In this document: positions 1 through 8,527 of the stretch, one piece after another
Numbering within the stretch: the first letter of the stretch is position 1
Layout: each line of letters opens with the position of its first letter
Assembly (NCBI GenBank): GCA_030038415.1
Contig: JASHOX010000296.1
Span: 1 to 46,071, forward strand
DNA: 46,071 bases
Direction: 5' to 3'
From: Xanthobacteraceae bacterium
Lineage (GTDB): Bacteria; Pseudomonadota; Alphaproteobacteria; Rhizobiales; Xanthobacteraceae
Notes under the pieces: model-generated
Told to the model about the DNA's origin: nothing
Seen by the model: the letters and a program-made list of their open reading frames with translations, nothing else
Database searches by the model: none
Translations under genes and position numbers: made by a program

Positions 1-238
1 GTCGCAAAAGCCCTATCCGTTCCCGGACATCTGGGATCCGCTTCAGCGCGTGTTCGATGCCTGGGGCCTGGAGCGCTGCCTGTGGGGCACCGACTGGACC
101 CGCGCCTTCGCCGTCGTCAATTACGAGCAGGCGGTCGAGCCGTTTCTCAAGACCGACCGCTTGACTGACAGCGAGCGCGACATGCTCATGCGTGGCGCTA
201 CGGCGAAAGCCTATCGCTGGGAGCCGAAGAAAAGATAG
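1..238 (+). CDS. Amidohydrolase family (amidohydrolase_2), C-terminal part
   Basis: Only the last 78 or so codons lie in the window; the frame is open from base 2 and ends at TAG 236-238, so the gene starts upstream. The segment LWGTDWTR matches the Gly-Ser/Thr-Asp-Trp/Phe motif near the end of amidohydrolase_2 TIM-barrel hydrolases, where the Asp is a metal or catalytic residue. The following helix-rich stretch ending in AKAYRWEP matches the usual C-terminus of these enzymes ('A..LY.W'). Family members hydrolyse or decarboxylate ring compounds such as lactones and carboxylated aromatics. It converges on the molybdenum hydroxylase operon, which fits a catabolic role. A GTG at 50 could be mistaken for a start, but the conserved frame continues upstream of it. 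The substrate is unknown. Confidence 0.75.
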   Translation, partial: SQKPYPFPDIWDPLQRVFDAWGLERCLWGTDWTRAFAVVNYEQAVEPFLKTDRLTDSERDMLMRGATAKAYRWEPKKR

Positions 239-239
239 C

Positions 240-400
240 CTCCCGCCCCGCGTAGCGGGGAGGGGCGACCGCCGAAGGCGGTGAGAGGGGCGCGGGCTCT
301 GACGAAACTCTTTCGGCGACGGCGGGGCGACCAGTCAGACGCCCCTTCCACCATGCTTCGCTTCGCTCGCATGGTCCCCCTTCCCCGCTTTCGCGGGGGC
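240..400. repeat. Cluster of short GC-rich palindromes (intergenic repeat) running into the 2Fe-2S subunit gene
   Basis: Four short inverted repeats lie within 160 bases: CCCCGC/GCGGGG at 246-251 and 255-260, ACCGCC/GGCGGT at 268-273 and 277-282, CCATGC/GCATGG at 351-356 and 369-374, and CCCCGC/GCGGGG at 383-388 and 393-398. The layout resembles the abundant intergenic palindromic elements of Bradyrhizobium-like genomes (from memory, not searched). Part of the element lies inside the 3' end of the gene ending at 335 and encodes its last 20 or so residues. It may also form the transcript end of the two converging genes. Confidence 0.7.
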
Positions 401-883
401 GGATGAAGCCACCTCCTCCACCGCTTTGACGATGCCGGCATAGCCGGTGCAGCGGCAGAGATGGCCGGAGAGGACTTCGCGGATTTCGGCGGAGCTCGGA
501 TGGGGATTGCGGGCGAGATAATCGGTGAACGACATCAGAATGCCCGGCGTGCAGAAGCCGCATTGCAGCGCGTGATTGGCGCGGAACGCCGCCTGCAGCG
601 GATTGAGCGTGCCGTCCGGCGCGGCGAGCGACTCCACGGTTTTGACCTCGCGGCCTTCGGCTTGCACCGCGAGCGTGAGGCAGGAGCGCGCGGCGACGCC
701 GTCGATCAGCACCGTGCAGGCGCCGCAGATACCGTGCTCGCAGCCGACATGGGTGCCGGTTGAGCCGAGATTTTGCCGGATGAAATCGGAGAGAAGCGTG
801 CGCGGCTCGGCCGCGGCGGCGAGCTTGCGGCCATTGAGCGCGAGCGCGATGCGCACGCGTTCGTTCTTGTTCACGCGGCGCAT
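335..883 (-). CDS. Molybdenum hydroxylase, 2Fe-2S small subunit (CoxS/XdhC-type)
   Basis: This 182-residue protein is the electron-transfer subunit of a xanthine-oxidase-family hydroxylase. The N-terminal plant-type ferredoxin cluster motif is visible as GCEHGICGACTV with a fourth Cys in ARSCL (roughly residues 48-70). The second, all-alpha 2Fe-2S domain has CGFCTPG and CRCTGY (roughly residues 108-146). It would pass electrons from the molybdopterin subunit to the FAD subunit. Its start overlaps the end of the FAD-subunit gene by 13 bases, so the three genes form a translationally coupled L-M-S operon. The family is usually about 155-165 residues; the extra tail after VEEVASS is encoded by the palindromic repeat at 335-400 and is probably not functional protein. 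The substrate class is unknown. Confidence 0.93.
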   Translation of the reverse strand: MRRVNKNERVRIALALNGRKLAAAAEPRTLLSDFIRQNLGSTGTHVGCEHGICGACTVLIDGVAARSCLTLAVQAEGREVKTVESLAAPDGTLNPLQAAFRANHALQCGFCTPGILMSFTDYLARNPHPSSAEIREVLSGHLCRCTGYAGIVKAVEEVASSAPAKAGKGDHASEAKHGGRGV

Positions 884-1686
884 CGGATCGCCTCCGCCAC
901 CACACGCGGGCCAAGATTGCGCAACAGGTCGCGGCGCAGCGCCGCGCTCGCGTGCAGATCCTCGTAGCCTTCGAGCTCGCCCGCCCAGACGGCAATCGCG
1001 CCGGCGGCGTCGCCGACGATCGAACGCAGCATCGGCCGCCCGGCCATGCCGCCGACGCCGAGCGTGACCTCCCCGCGCCCGTCGGCAATCGCCGCGACCG
1101 CGATAATGGCGAAATCGCCGTGGCGGCGCGCCACTTCGTCAAACGCGACGCCCTTGCCTTCGATCACCGGGAAACGCACGGCGGCGATCAATTCGTCCGG
1201 CTCGCGCGCGGTGGTGAGCATGTCCTGCTGAAAGGCGTCCGCGGCCAGCACGCGCTCGCCGCGTTTTCCGCGCAACACCACCGCGCCGCCGCAGACGGCG
1301 AGGGTAAGCGGAATTTCCGAGCTCGGATCGGCATGCGCGACCGAGCCGCACACCGTGCCCTTGTTGCGGGTCTGGAAGTGGCCGACAAAGGGCAACGCCG
1401 CGGCAAGAAGCGGCAGTTTCAGTTTCAAATCCGGCCACCCCATCAGCGCGTTCTGCGTCACCGCGGCGCCGATTTCGATGAAGTTACCGCGGTCGGCGAT
1501 GACGTCGAGCCCGGCGATACGCGAAATATCGATCAGCACGGCGGGGTCGATCAGCCGCAGATTGAGCATCGGAATGAGCGACTGGCCGCCGGCGAGGATG
1601 CGCGCCTCGTCGCCATAGTCGGCGAGCAGCGCCACCGCCTCCTCGGCGGTGTCGGGCCGGACATAATCGAAGGGGCGCGGTTTCAT
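871..1686 (-). CDS. Molybdenum hydroxylase, FAD-binding medium subunit (CoxM-type)
   Basis: This 271-residue protein matches the FAD_binding_5 / CO_deh_flav_C family that carries FAD in three-subunit molybdenum hydroxylases. The two FAD loops are present: AGGQSLIPMLNLRL near residues 32-45 and TVCGSVAHADPSSEIP near residues 111-126. It receives electrons from the 2Fe-2S subunit and hands them to the final acceptor. The start ATG overlaps the stop of the large-subunit gene in an ATGA arrangement (1683-1686), and its end overlaps the 2Fe-2S subunit gene, so the stoichiometry is probably set by coupled translation. Length is close to the family norm (about 280). Nothing odd is visible in the sequence. 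Confidence 0.93.
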   Translation of the reverse strand: MKPRPFDYVRPDTAEEAVALLADYGDEARILAGGQSLIPMLNLRLIDPAVLIDISRIAGLDVIADRGNFIEIGAAVTQNALMGWPDLKLKLPLLAAALPFVGHFQTRNKGTVCGSVAHADPSSEIPLTLAVCGGAVVLRGKRGERVLAADAFQQDMLTTAREPDELIAAVRFPVIEGKGVAFDEVARRHGDFAIIAVAAIADGRGEVTLGVGGMAGRPMLRSIVGDAAGAIAVWAGELEGYEDLHASAALRRDLLRNLGPRVVAEAIRCAA

Positions 1687-4079
1687 TTCTCGTTGTGTTG
1701 CATCAGTTCATGGATGCGGCGCGGCGTCGCCGGCAGGACGACGTCGCGCACGGCAAGCGCATCGGCGATGGCGTTGGCGATACAGGCCGGTGTCGACATG
1801 CAATTGCCCTCGGCCAAGCCCTTGGCGCCCAGCGGGGTGAACGGCGACGGCGATTCCATGTGGAGAATCTCGACCTCGGGGATTTCGCTCACCGTCGGCA
1901 CCAGATAATCGGCAAACGTGCCGGAGAGAAACGCGCCCTCCTCATTGTAGGAAAACTCCTCGTAGAGGGCGGCGGCGATGCCTTGCGCGAAGGCGCCGCG
2001 GATTTGGCCTTCGGCGATGGTCGGATTCATGATGCGCCCGGCATCGTGCATCGACACGTAGCGGTCGACGCGGACCTGATAAGTGACCGGATCGATCTCG
2101 ATGCCACACATGTCGAAGATAAAGCCGTAGGTCAGCGAAGTGTTGATGCGATCGTCGCGCGACGGCGCTTCCAATTCCTGCGGCGACCACACGCCGGTTT
2201 CGCTGAGCGCGGGCGCCATGCTTTCAGGCAGCAGCATCGGCGACCAGTGCGAAGTGCCGGCGACGCGGCCAAACGGCAGCGCATTGTCAGGATTGGAACG
2301 GCTCCTGATCTTGCCGCCGGCAAGCTCGACGTCGCCGGGCAGCACGTTGAGCTGCTTCGCCGCGATGGTTTTGAGCTTGTCGCGCATCTGCACCGCGGCG
2401 ATATGCGCGGCAACCGCGGTGCCGGAGGCGAAGCGGCTCGAATAGGTGCCGGCGGCGATCGACCACTGGTCCTTGGCGGTGTCCATTTCCAGCACCACTT
2501 CGATGTCGTCGGGCTTAAGGCCGAGCTCTTGCGCGACGATCTGCGCCAGCACCGTCTCGTGGCTCTGGCCCTGCACCGTGACGTCGGCGGTGACGGTGAC
2601 GGCGCCGAGCGGATCGATGTTCACCGTCGCCATCGACACGGCGCCGCTTTTTGGGCCGGCCTTTTCGCGCGCCGCCGCCGTCATCAGCGTCGACAGGTAG
2701 CCCATGTTCGACATCGCCGGCTCGACCACCGCGGCAAAGCCGATGCCGTAGAGACGGCCGGCTTGGCGCGCCGCGTCGCGGCGGCGCTTGAGATCGGCGA
2801 GCCGGCCATCGCCGATGGTCTTTTCGACGGCGCGTGCGTAGTCGCCGGAATCGTAGAGCGCCCCGGCCGCGGCGTGGTAGGGAAATTTCTGCGCCGGCAC
2901 GAGATTGCGCCGCATGACGTCGAGCGGATCGAGTTTCAGCTCCACCGCGATGCGGTGCATCAGCCGCTCCAAGGCCAGATAAAGCTGCGGCCCGCCGAAA
3001 CCGCGAATGAGGCTTGCCGGCATCTTGTTGGTGAGCACGACGCGGTTTTTCACTTCGACATGCGCGATGTCGTAAGCGCCGGTCACCGCGCCGTGCATGC
3101 GGTAGAGTGGGCCGGGCATCGGCGCGCGCAGGAACGCGCCATAGTCCTCGAGCTGATCGAGCTTTAACGCCAGGACGCGGCCGTTATTGTTCACCGCCGC
3201 CTCGATCCGCGTGACCCGGTTCGGGCCGGAACTGGCGGCGAGGAGATGCTCGATGCGGTCCTCGACCCATTTCACCGGACGGCCGGTGATCTTGGCCGCG
3301 AGCGCCATGAGCACGACAAACGGGAACACCGAAAGTTTTATGCCGAAACTGCCGCCGGAGTCCGGCGGGATGCGCAGCCGCAATTTCGGCCCCGGCACGC
3401 GCAACGCCCGTGCCATCACCGGATGCATCGAGAACGGTCCCTGGAAATTCGCCAGCGCGTCGTAGCTTCCTTCCGCCGCATTGTGCGCCGCGACCACGAC
3501 GTAGCACTCGATCGGTGTGAACGAGAGTCGATGAAACGGCACCGTCATGGCGATGCGGCGGTCGGCGCGCGCGAAGGCGCCTTGCGGATCGCCGTAACTG
3601 AAATCGCGCACCGAGACTTCGTTGGTCCCGGCTTCCGGATGCAGGATCGGCGCATCGGCCTGGCAGGCGGCGACCGGATCGATCACCGCCGCCAGCGGCT
3701 CGTAATCGATCTGCACCAGTTCGGCGGCGTCCTCGGCGACATAGCGGCTTTCCGCAACGACGAGCACCACCGGCTCGCCGACATAGCGCACGCGCTCGAC
3801 GGCGAGCGACCATTGCCGCACCGGCGCTTTGACGGGGGCCAGGAACGGGTCGGAGAGCTTGCGGACATCCTCGCCGGTGATGACGGCCCATACGCCGTCA
3901 TGCGCCAGCGCCGCCGCGGCATCGATGCGGACGATCGCGGCATGGGCGTGCGGCGAGCGGATGACGTGCGCATGCAAAGTGCCGACCGCAACCGGAAGGT
4001 CGTCGGCATAGCGGCCGCGCCCTGACAGCAACGCCGGATCCTCCTTGCGCAGCATCGGCTTGCCGAGTTGCCCGGACAT
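1683..4079 (-). CDS. Molybdenum hydroxylase, molybdopterin-binding large subunit (XdhB/CoxL superfamily)
   Basis: The 798-residue product is the catalytic subunit that binds the Mo-molybdopterin cofactor. Family signatures include the N-terminal KPMLRKEDPALLSGRGRY, the active-site loop IRGFGGPQ near residue 357 (the form seen in xanthine dehydrogenases), a QGQSHET cofactor loop and the C-terminal GAKGLAEGN carrying the expected catalytic Glu near residue 755. It lacks the AYxCSFR loop of form I CO dehydrogenase and the AYRGAGR loop of form II, so CO is an unlikely substrate. The frame is open to 4157, but ATG 4079 is preferred because it has an AGGGAG Shine-Dalgarno-like box and begins with the family N-terminus. 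It is the first gene of the L-M-S operon and is divergent from another large subunit at 4258, 178 bases away. Confidence 0.93.
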   Translation of the reverse strand: MSGQLGKPMLRKEDPALLSGRGRYADDLPVAVGTLHAHVIRSPHAHAAIVRIDAAAALAHDGVWAVITGEDVRKLSDPFLAPVKAPVRQWSLAVERVRYVGEPVVLVVAESRYVAEDAAELVQIDYEPLAAVIDPVAACQADAPILHPEAGTNEVSVRDFSYGDPQGAFARADRRIAMTVPFHRLSFTPIECYVVVAAHNAAEGSYDALANFQGPFSMHPVMARALRVPGPKLRLRIPPDSGGSFGIKLSVFPFVVLMALAAKITGRPVKWVEDRIEHLLAASSGPNRVTRIEAAVNNNGRVLALKLDQLEDYGAFLRAPMPGPLYRMHGAVTGAYDIAHVEVKNRVVLTNKMPASLIRGFGGPQLYLALERLMHRIAVELKLDPLDVMRRNLVPAQKFPYHAAAGALYDSGDYARAVEKTIGDGRLADLKRRRDAARQAGRLYGIGFAAVVEPAMSNMGYLSTLMTAAAREKAGPKSGAVSMATVNIDPLGAVTVTADVTVQGQSHETVLAQIVAQELGLKPDDIEVVLEMDTAKDQWSIAAGTYSSRFASGTAVAAHIAAVQMRDKLKTIAAKQLNVLPGDVELAGGKIRSRSNPDNALPFGRVAGTSHWSPMLLPESMAPALSETGVWSPQELEAPSRDDRINTSLTYGFIFDMCGIEIDPVTYQVRVDRYVSMHDAGRIMNPTIAEGQIRGAFAQGIAAALYEEFSYNEEGAFLSGTFADYLVPTVSEIPEVEILHMESPSPFTPLGAKGLAEGNCMSTPACIANAIADALAVRDVVLPATPRRIHELMQHNEK

Positions 4080-4257
4080 CGTCTTGCGTACTCCCTGCGC
4101 GCCCCCTGTACATGGTGTGTGTACATGGGCCGCCAAATAATGCCAGCCCGCACGCACGGGTGGCGCTCGGTGAATGGCTCGCCTAAATTGCCGCCGGTTT
4201 AGTCATTTTGGGGCCGAGTCACTTCGCGGCAATCCGGAATGACGATAAGAGAGCGCG

Positions 4258-6609
4258 ATGGATCAACCTGCAAACGGTTCCGGCATCGGTCAGCCGGTGC
4301 GGCGACGCGAAGATTTGCGGCTCACTCGCGGCGCCGGCCGCTACACCGCCGACGAGAATCTGCCAGGGCAAGTTTATGCGGTGATGGTGCGCTCGCCGCA
4401 TGCCCATGCGCGCATCCGCGCCATTGCGACCGCCGACGCCAAGGCCGCCCCGGGGGTGCTCGCGGTATTGACCGGCGCGGACTTTCTCGCCGACGGCCTC
4501 AAGCCGATCCCGCATATCCCGTGGTCGCCGCATCCGGCGGAAACCCAATTGCACAACAGCGACGGCACGGCGCCTTTCGAAGCGCCGCACTTCCCGCTGC
4601 CGGCCGACAAAGCGCGCTTTGTCGGCGAGGCGGTGGCGATGGTGGTAGCCGAGACGGTCTATGCCGCGAAGGACGGCGCCGAGCGCGTCGAGATCGATTA
4701 CGAGATACTGCCCGCGGTGGCTGCCACCGCCGACGCCGCGCGACAGGACGCACCGCGGGTCCACGACGCCGCACGCTCGAACGTCTGTTTCGACGCCGCG
4801 CTTGGTGACGCGGCGGCGACCGAAGCCGCCTTCGCCCGCGCCGCGCATGTGACCCGCTTCGAGACCTGGGTGCAGCGCGTCACCGGCGTGCCGATGGAGC
4901 CGCGCGCGGCCCTGGCCGACTTCGACGCCGAGACCGGGCGATTTACCGTCTATGCCGGCAATGGCGGCGCGGTGCGGCTAAAAAACGATCTCGCCAAGAT
5001 TCTCGTCGTGCCGCCGGAAAAGGTCCGCGTGCTGATGCAGGACGTCGGCGGCAATTTCGGCACCCGCGGCATGATCTATCCGGAATTCGCCCTGGTCGCC
5101 TGGGCGGCGTGCAAGCTAAAGCGTCCGGTGAAATGGATCATCGAGCGCAGCGAATCCTTCTTGAGCGACTATCAGGCGCGCGACCTCGTGGTCGAGGCGG
5201 AGCTCGCGCTCGACGACAAGGGCAAGTTCCTCGCCATGCGCGGCTCGAACATTGGCAATCTCGGCGCCCACACCACCAATTTCGCCATGGTGCAAAAGGG
5301 CGTGCAAATGATGTCGAGCATCTATCGCATGCCCGCGGCGTATTTCCGCGCCCGCGCCACGCTATCCAACACTTCGCCGACCCGGCCCTATCGCTCGGCC
5401 GGCCGGCCGGAGGTCATCTTCGTCATGGAGCGCCTGATCGATCTCGCCGCCCGCGAATGCGGCTACGACCGCGTTGCGCTGCGCCGCAAGAATCTGGTGA
5501 CCGAGAAGGAGCTGCCGTACAAAAATCCGTTCGGCGTCGTCTACGACAACGGCGATTACATCGGCGGCATGGATCTGGCGTTAAAACTCGGCGACTGGAA
5601 AGGTTTTAAGAAGCGCCGCAAGGAGGCGCGCAAGCGCGGCAAATATCGCGGCATCGGCGTCGGCACCTATGTCGACATCTCGACCGGCGTGCCGCGCGAG
5701 AAGGCCGAGATCACGGTGAAGCCCGACAACACCGTCGAGCTCGTCATCGGCATCGTCTCGCAGGGCCAGGGCCACGAGACGAGTTTTGCGCAGCTCATCA
5801 CCGAATGGCTCGGCGTGCCGATCGAGTGCGTGCGCTTCGTCGCCGGCGATACCGATCGCGTCACGGTCGGCGGCGGCGCCCACTCCGGCCGCGGCATGCG
5901 ATTGGGCTCGATCGTCATCAAAAAATCCACCGATGGCATCATTGAGAAGGGCCTGCGCATCGCCGAGCATCTTCTGGAAACCGCAGCCGCGGACATCGAA
6001 TTCAAGAATGGCCGCTTCGCGGTCAAGGGCACTAACCATGCCGTCGGCCTGTTTGAGGTCGCGCGCGCAGCCGCCGAGCGCAAGGATTTGCCGGCGGACC
6101 TGCAGGGCCCGCTGTACGCCGCCTGTGACGAGACTGTGCTCGACGCCAGCTATCCTTACGGCGCGCATGTCTGCGAGGTCGAGGTCGATGTCGATACCGG
6201 CAAGGTGGCGCTGATCAATTACGTGGCCGTTGACGACGTCGGCCGCGCGGTCAATCCGCTGATCATTCACGGCCAGGTTCACGGCGGCATCGCCCAAGGC
6301 GTCGGCCAGGCGCTCTTAGAGCACGCCTATTACGATCCGGAGAGCGGGCAGATGCTGGCGGGCTCGCTGATGGATTACGCCATGCCGCGCGCCTCCGATC
6401 TGGTGAACTACATCACCGAAATCAGCGAGGTGCCCTCCTCGACCCATCCGCTCGGCATCCGCCCGGCCGGCGAAGGCGGCACGGTGCCGGCGCTCGCGGT
6501 GACCGTCAACGCCATCGTTGACGCGCTCTCGGACTTCGGCGTCCGCCACGTCGAAATGCCGGCGACGCCGGAGCGGGTGTGGCAGGCGATACAAGATGCG
6601 CGCGGATAG
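4258..6609 (+). CDS. Second molybdenum hydroxylase large subunit, without its own partner subunits
   Basis: This 783-residue protein is a full-length xanthine-oxidase-family molybdopterin subunit. It shows the N-terminal GQPVRRREDLRLTRGAGRY motif, a Gly-rich DVGGNFGTRG loop, an active-site loop PYRSAGRPE near residue 377, the QGQGHETS cofactor loop and the C-terminal RPAGEGG carrying the catalytic Glu near residue 736. The active-site loop differs from that of the neighbour (IRGFGGPQ), so a different substrate is likely. It has no FAD or 2Fe-2S gene next to it and is transcribed away from the complete L-M-S operon; it may share those subunits. The 178-base divergent intergenic region presumably holds promoters for both. 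The start is preceded by GAGAG at a usable distance. Confidence 0.92.
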   Translation: MDQPANGSGIGQPVRRREDLRLTRGAGRYTADENLPGQVYAVMVRSPHAHARIRAIATADAKAAPGVLAVLTGADFLADGLKPIPHIPWSPHPAETQLHNSDGTAPFEAPHFPLPADKARFVGEAVAMVVAETVYAAKDGAERVEIDYEILPAVAATADAARQDAPRVHDAARSNVCFDAALGDAAATEAAFARAAHVTRFETWVQRVTGVPMEPRAALADFDAETGRFTVYAGNGGAVRLKNDLAKILVVPPEKVRVLMQDVGGNFGTRGMIYPEFALVAWAACKLKRPVKWIIERSESFLSDYQARDLVVEAELALDDKGKFLAMRGSNIGNLGAHTTNFAMVQKGVQMMSSIYRMPAAYFRARATLSNTSPTRPYRSAGRPEVIFVMERLIDLAARECGYDRVALRRKNLVTEKELPYKNPFGVVYDNGDYIGGMDLALKLGDWKGFKKRRKEARKRGKYRGIGVGTYVDISTGVPREKAEITVKPDNTVELVIGIVSQGQGHETSFAQLITEWLGVPIECVRFVAGDTDRVTVGGGAHSGRGMRLGSIVIKKSTDGIIEKGLRIAEHLLETAAADIEFKNGRFAVKGTNHAVGLFEVARAAAERKDLPADLQGPLYAACDETVLDASYPYGAHVCEVEVDVDTGKVALINYVAVDDVGRAVNPLIIHGQVHGGIAQGVGQALLEHAYYDPESGQMLAGSLMDYAMPRASDLVNYITEISEVPSSTHPLGIRPAGEGGTVPALAVTVNAIVDALSDFGVRHVEMPATPERVWQAIQDARG

Positions 6610-7086
6610 CTTGACGGCTCCGCGCGTATATATCCGCTTCAAGGCGGCGAGGGGAACGCTGGCCGCTCATCCGAGCTAGCCAGTCGCCGCACATGGCGCG
6701 GAAAAAATCGCGGAAATCCTCAAGCATTTGCATCTCCCGGCCTCGCTAATGCGGCGGGACATCCCGGGGTGTCACGCGCCAGAGACCGCCTGTTCGATGC
6801 AGTCGTGGTCGCGGCAAGATTTTGTGGAAAAGCGGTTGTAATCTTCCTGACACTCTGCCTGTAATAGTATTGTGAAGCTTTGCAGGACGCAATCATGAAA
6901 GTCGCCTGCACTATGATCCTGCTTGCGCTTGTGAGGGCCAGCGAAGTTTGGCATGAGCCAGGAAAGCTACTGAATTAGGCCACTCAATTATCCGAAATCG
7001 CGCAGGCGATCGCACATTTGGAGTCGCTAAGAACTGGAGTTGCTGAAAACCCGAATTGCTGAAAACGCCTTATAGGAGGACGAATT
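6610..7086. other. Gene-poor interval
   Basis: About 480 bases with no convincing gene, more AT-rich than its flanks from about 6830 on. A 27-codon frame at 6895-6978 begins with a signal-like stretch but has no ribosome-binding site and is too short to support. The 11-base word TTGCTGAAAAC occurs twice between 7039 and 7067. The last bases hold the strong AGGAGGA ribosome-binding site (7074-7080) of the next gene. No clear promoter or RNA structure was recognised; it could be remains of a decayed gene. Confidence 0.5.
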
Positions 7087-8442
7087 ATGCCGATTGACCG
7101 CGCGTTCGGAGATCCGGATCTCACTCCTGACAACTTCAGCAGCTTCAGCAAGCAGGAAATCGACGCAGACACCGCGGCCAAAGGGCTTGAGCAGCTCGAA
7201 CCATTTCCGGCTGCCAGAAGCACGACACCGGTGGATTTATCTTCGGTGATCGGTGCCAACCTCGTGCAAAAAATCCAAACCGCCGAAAAGATCACCTTCC
7301 ACACCGTCGGCGACACCGGCGGAATTCACAATCCGGAATTCCAGTTTGCGGTGGCCGACGCCATGGCCGACGACCTCGGCAGCAGCGGCGCCGCGTTCTG
7401 GTACCATCTCGGCGACGTGGTTTATTATTTCGGCCAGGAGGAATACTACTTCGACCAGTTCTACGATCCGTACCGCGATTACAACGCGCCGATCTTCGCC
7501 ATTCCGGGCAATCACGATGGCGCGGTCTACAAGGGCGAGACCGCGAAGTCCCTGGATGCGTTCATCGCCAATTTCTGCACCAGCCAGCCCACGCGAAGTC
7601 CGGACAGTCAGGGCGCGGTGCGAACCACAATGGATCAACCGGGCGTGTATTTCACGCTGAACGCTCCCTTCGTCAAATTCATCGGTCTCTATTCGAATAC
7701 CAGCGAAGGCGGCACGGAAGGCGTAATCGCCAATTCCAAGGTGGGCAACGCCCAGTTGGATTTCTTGAAGCAGCAGCTCGCCGCCGCGAAAACCGAACGG
7801 GACCAGGGCCAATGGCGCGCGCTGGTCATCGCAACCCACCATCCGCCGTTCACCGGCAGCCCCTCACATGTGCCAAGCCCGACGATGCTCAAGCAAATCG
7901 ACGACGCATGCACTGCAGCTGGGATTGAGCCCGATTTGCATCTCTCCGGTCACGCCCATTTGTACGAGCGCTACACGCGAACGGTCGGCAAAAAGCAGAT
8001 TCCCTATCTCGTCGCCGGAATGGGCGGCTACTACAATCTACCGGGCTTGAAGCCGTCGAAACATCGCCCGCCCGCGCCTAAAGCTCCGCTCTCCGGCACC
8101 GACGCCAGCGGCAATCCGCTTAGGCTGGAAGTATATAACGACAATACTTTTGGCTTTTTGCGGTTGACTGTCTCTCCCGCTTCGATTGCGGGTGTCTTCG
8201 TGACCGTTGACCCAAGCTCGGGCAAGACCGGTGTCGGCGACAGTTTTACCGTCGACCTCAAGGCCAACGCCGTCTCCGGCGGTACATCAGGCAAAACGTC
8301 GCCCGCACCTCAGCGGACCTCATCCGCCAAGACCAAACCGGCGAGCCGCGGCGCGTCGAAGTCCAAATCTTCGAAGTCAAAGTCTTCAACATCCAAGTCT
8401 TCAAAATCCAAGTCGGTCGCCGCGAAGAAAAAGCGCGGCTGA
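7087..8442 (+). CDS. Purple-acid-phosphatase-like metallophosphoesterase with Ser/Lys repeat tail
   Basis: The 451-residue protein carries all five metal-ligand blocks of the purple acid phosphatase type of calcineurin-like phosphoesterase: GDTGG near residue 74, GDVVYY near 108 (the GDxxY form with the Fe(III)-ligating Tyr), GNHDG near 140, ATHHPP near 248 and GHAHLYER near 287. It should hydrolyse a phosphomonoester or diester with a dinuclear metal centre. The last 60 or so residues are low-complexity Ser/Thr/Lys with repeated SKS units and end in KKKRG, a very basic tail that could bind nucleic acid, polyphosphate or membranes. I see no N-terminal signal peptide, which is unusual for this family. 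The start is fixed by AGGAGGA six bases upstream. It stands alone, converging on the ABC operon. Confidence 0.85.
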   Translation: MPIDRAFGDPDLTPDNFSSFSKQEIDADTAAKGLEQLEPFPAARSTTPVDLSSVIGANLVQKIQTAEKITFHTVGDTGGIHNPEFQFAVADAMADDLGSSGAAFWYHLGDVVYYFGQEEYYFDQFYDPYRDYNAPIFAIPGNHDGAVYKGETAKSLDAFIANFCTSQPTRSPDSQGAVRTTMDQPGVYFTLNAPFVKFIGLYSNTSEGGTEGVIANSKVGNAQLDFLKQQLAAAKTERDQGQWRALVIATHHPPFTGSPSHVPSPTMLKQIDDACTAAGIEPDLHLSGHAHLYERYTRTVGKKQIPYLVAGMGGYYNLPGLKPSKHRPPAPKAPLSGTDASGNPLRLEVYNDNTFGFLRLTVSPASIAGVFVTVDPSSGKTGVGDSFTVDLKANAVSGGTSGKTSPAPQRTSSAKTKPASRGASKSKSSKSKSSTSKSSKSKSVAAKKKRG

Positions 8443-8458
8443 GGCCCAAGATCAGGAT

Positions 8459-8482
8459 CATCCGGTGCAAGAGTGCCGGATG
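8459..8482. terminator. Possible stem-loop between converging genes
   Basis: CATCCGG (8459-8465) pairs with CCGGATG (8476-8482) around a 10-base loop, between the ends of the phosphoesterase gene and the ABC ATPase gene. No T-run follows on the plus strand, so a classical intrinsic terminator is uncertain. Confidence 0.3.
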
Positions 8483-8527
8483 GACTCGTCCCGGCGTGAT
8501 TGGCGAGCGTGTAAATAGGACGATGTC

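Noticed and set aside
1695..3167. Long open frame on the plus strand opposite the first large-subunit gene
   Set aside because: Antisense shadow in GC-rich DNA; Arg/His-rich translation without family motifs, while the minus strand encodes a clear molybdenum hydroxylase.
335..4079. Assignment of the L-M-S operon as CO dehydrogenase (cox)
   Set aside because: The large subunit lacks the AYxCSFR active-site loop and has IRGFGGPQ instead, so only the superfamily is supported.
6895..6978. 27-codon frame starting MKVACTMILLAL
   Set aside because: Too short, without a ribosome-binding site and ending soon after a hydrophobic start; cannot be told from chance.
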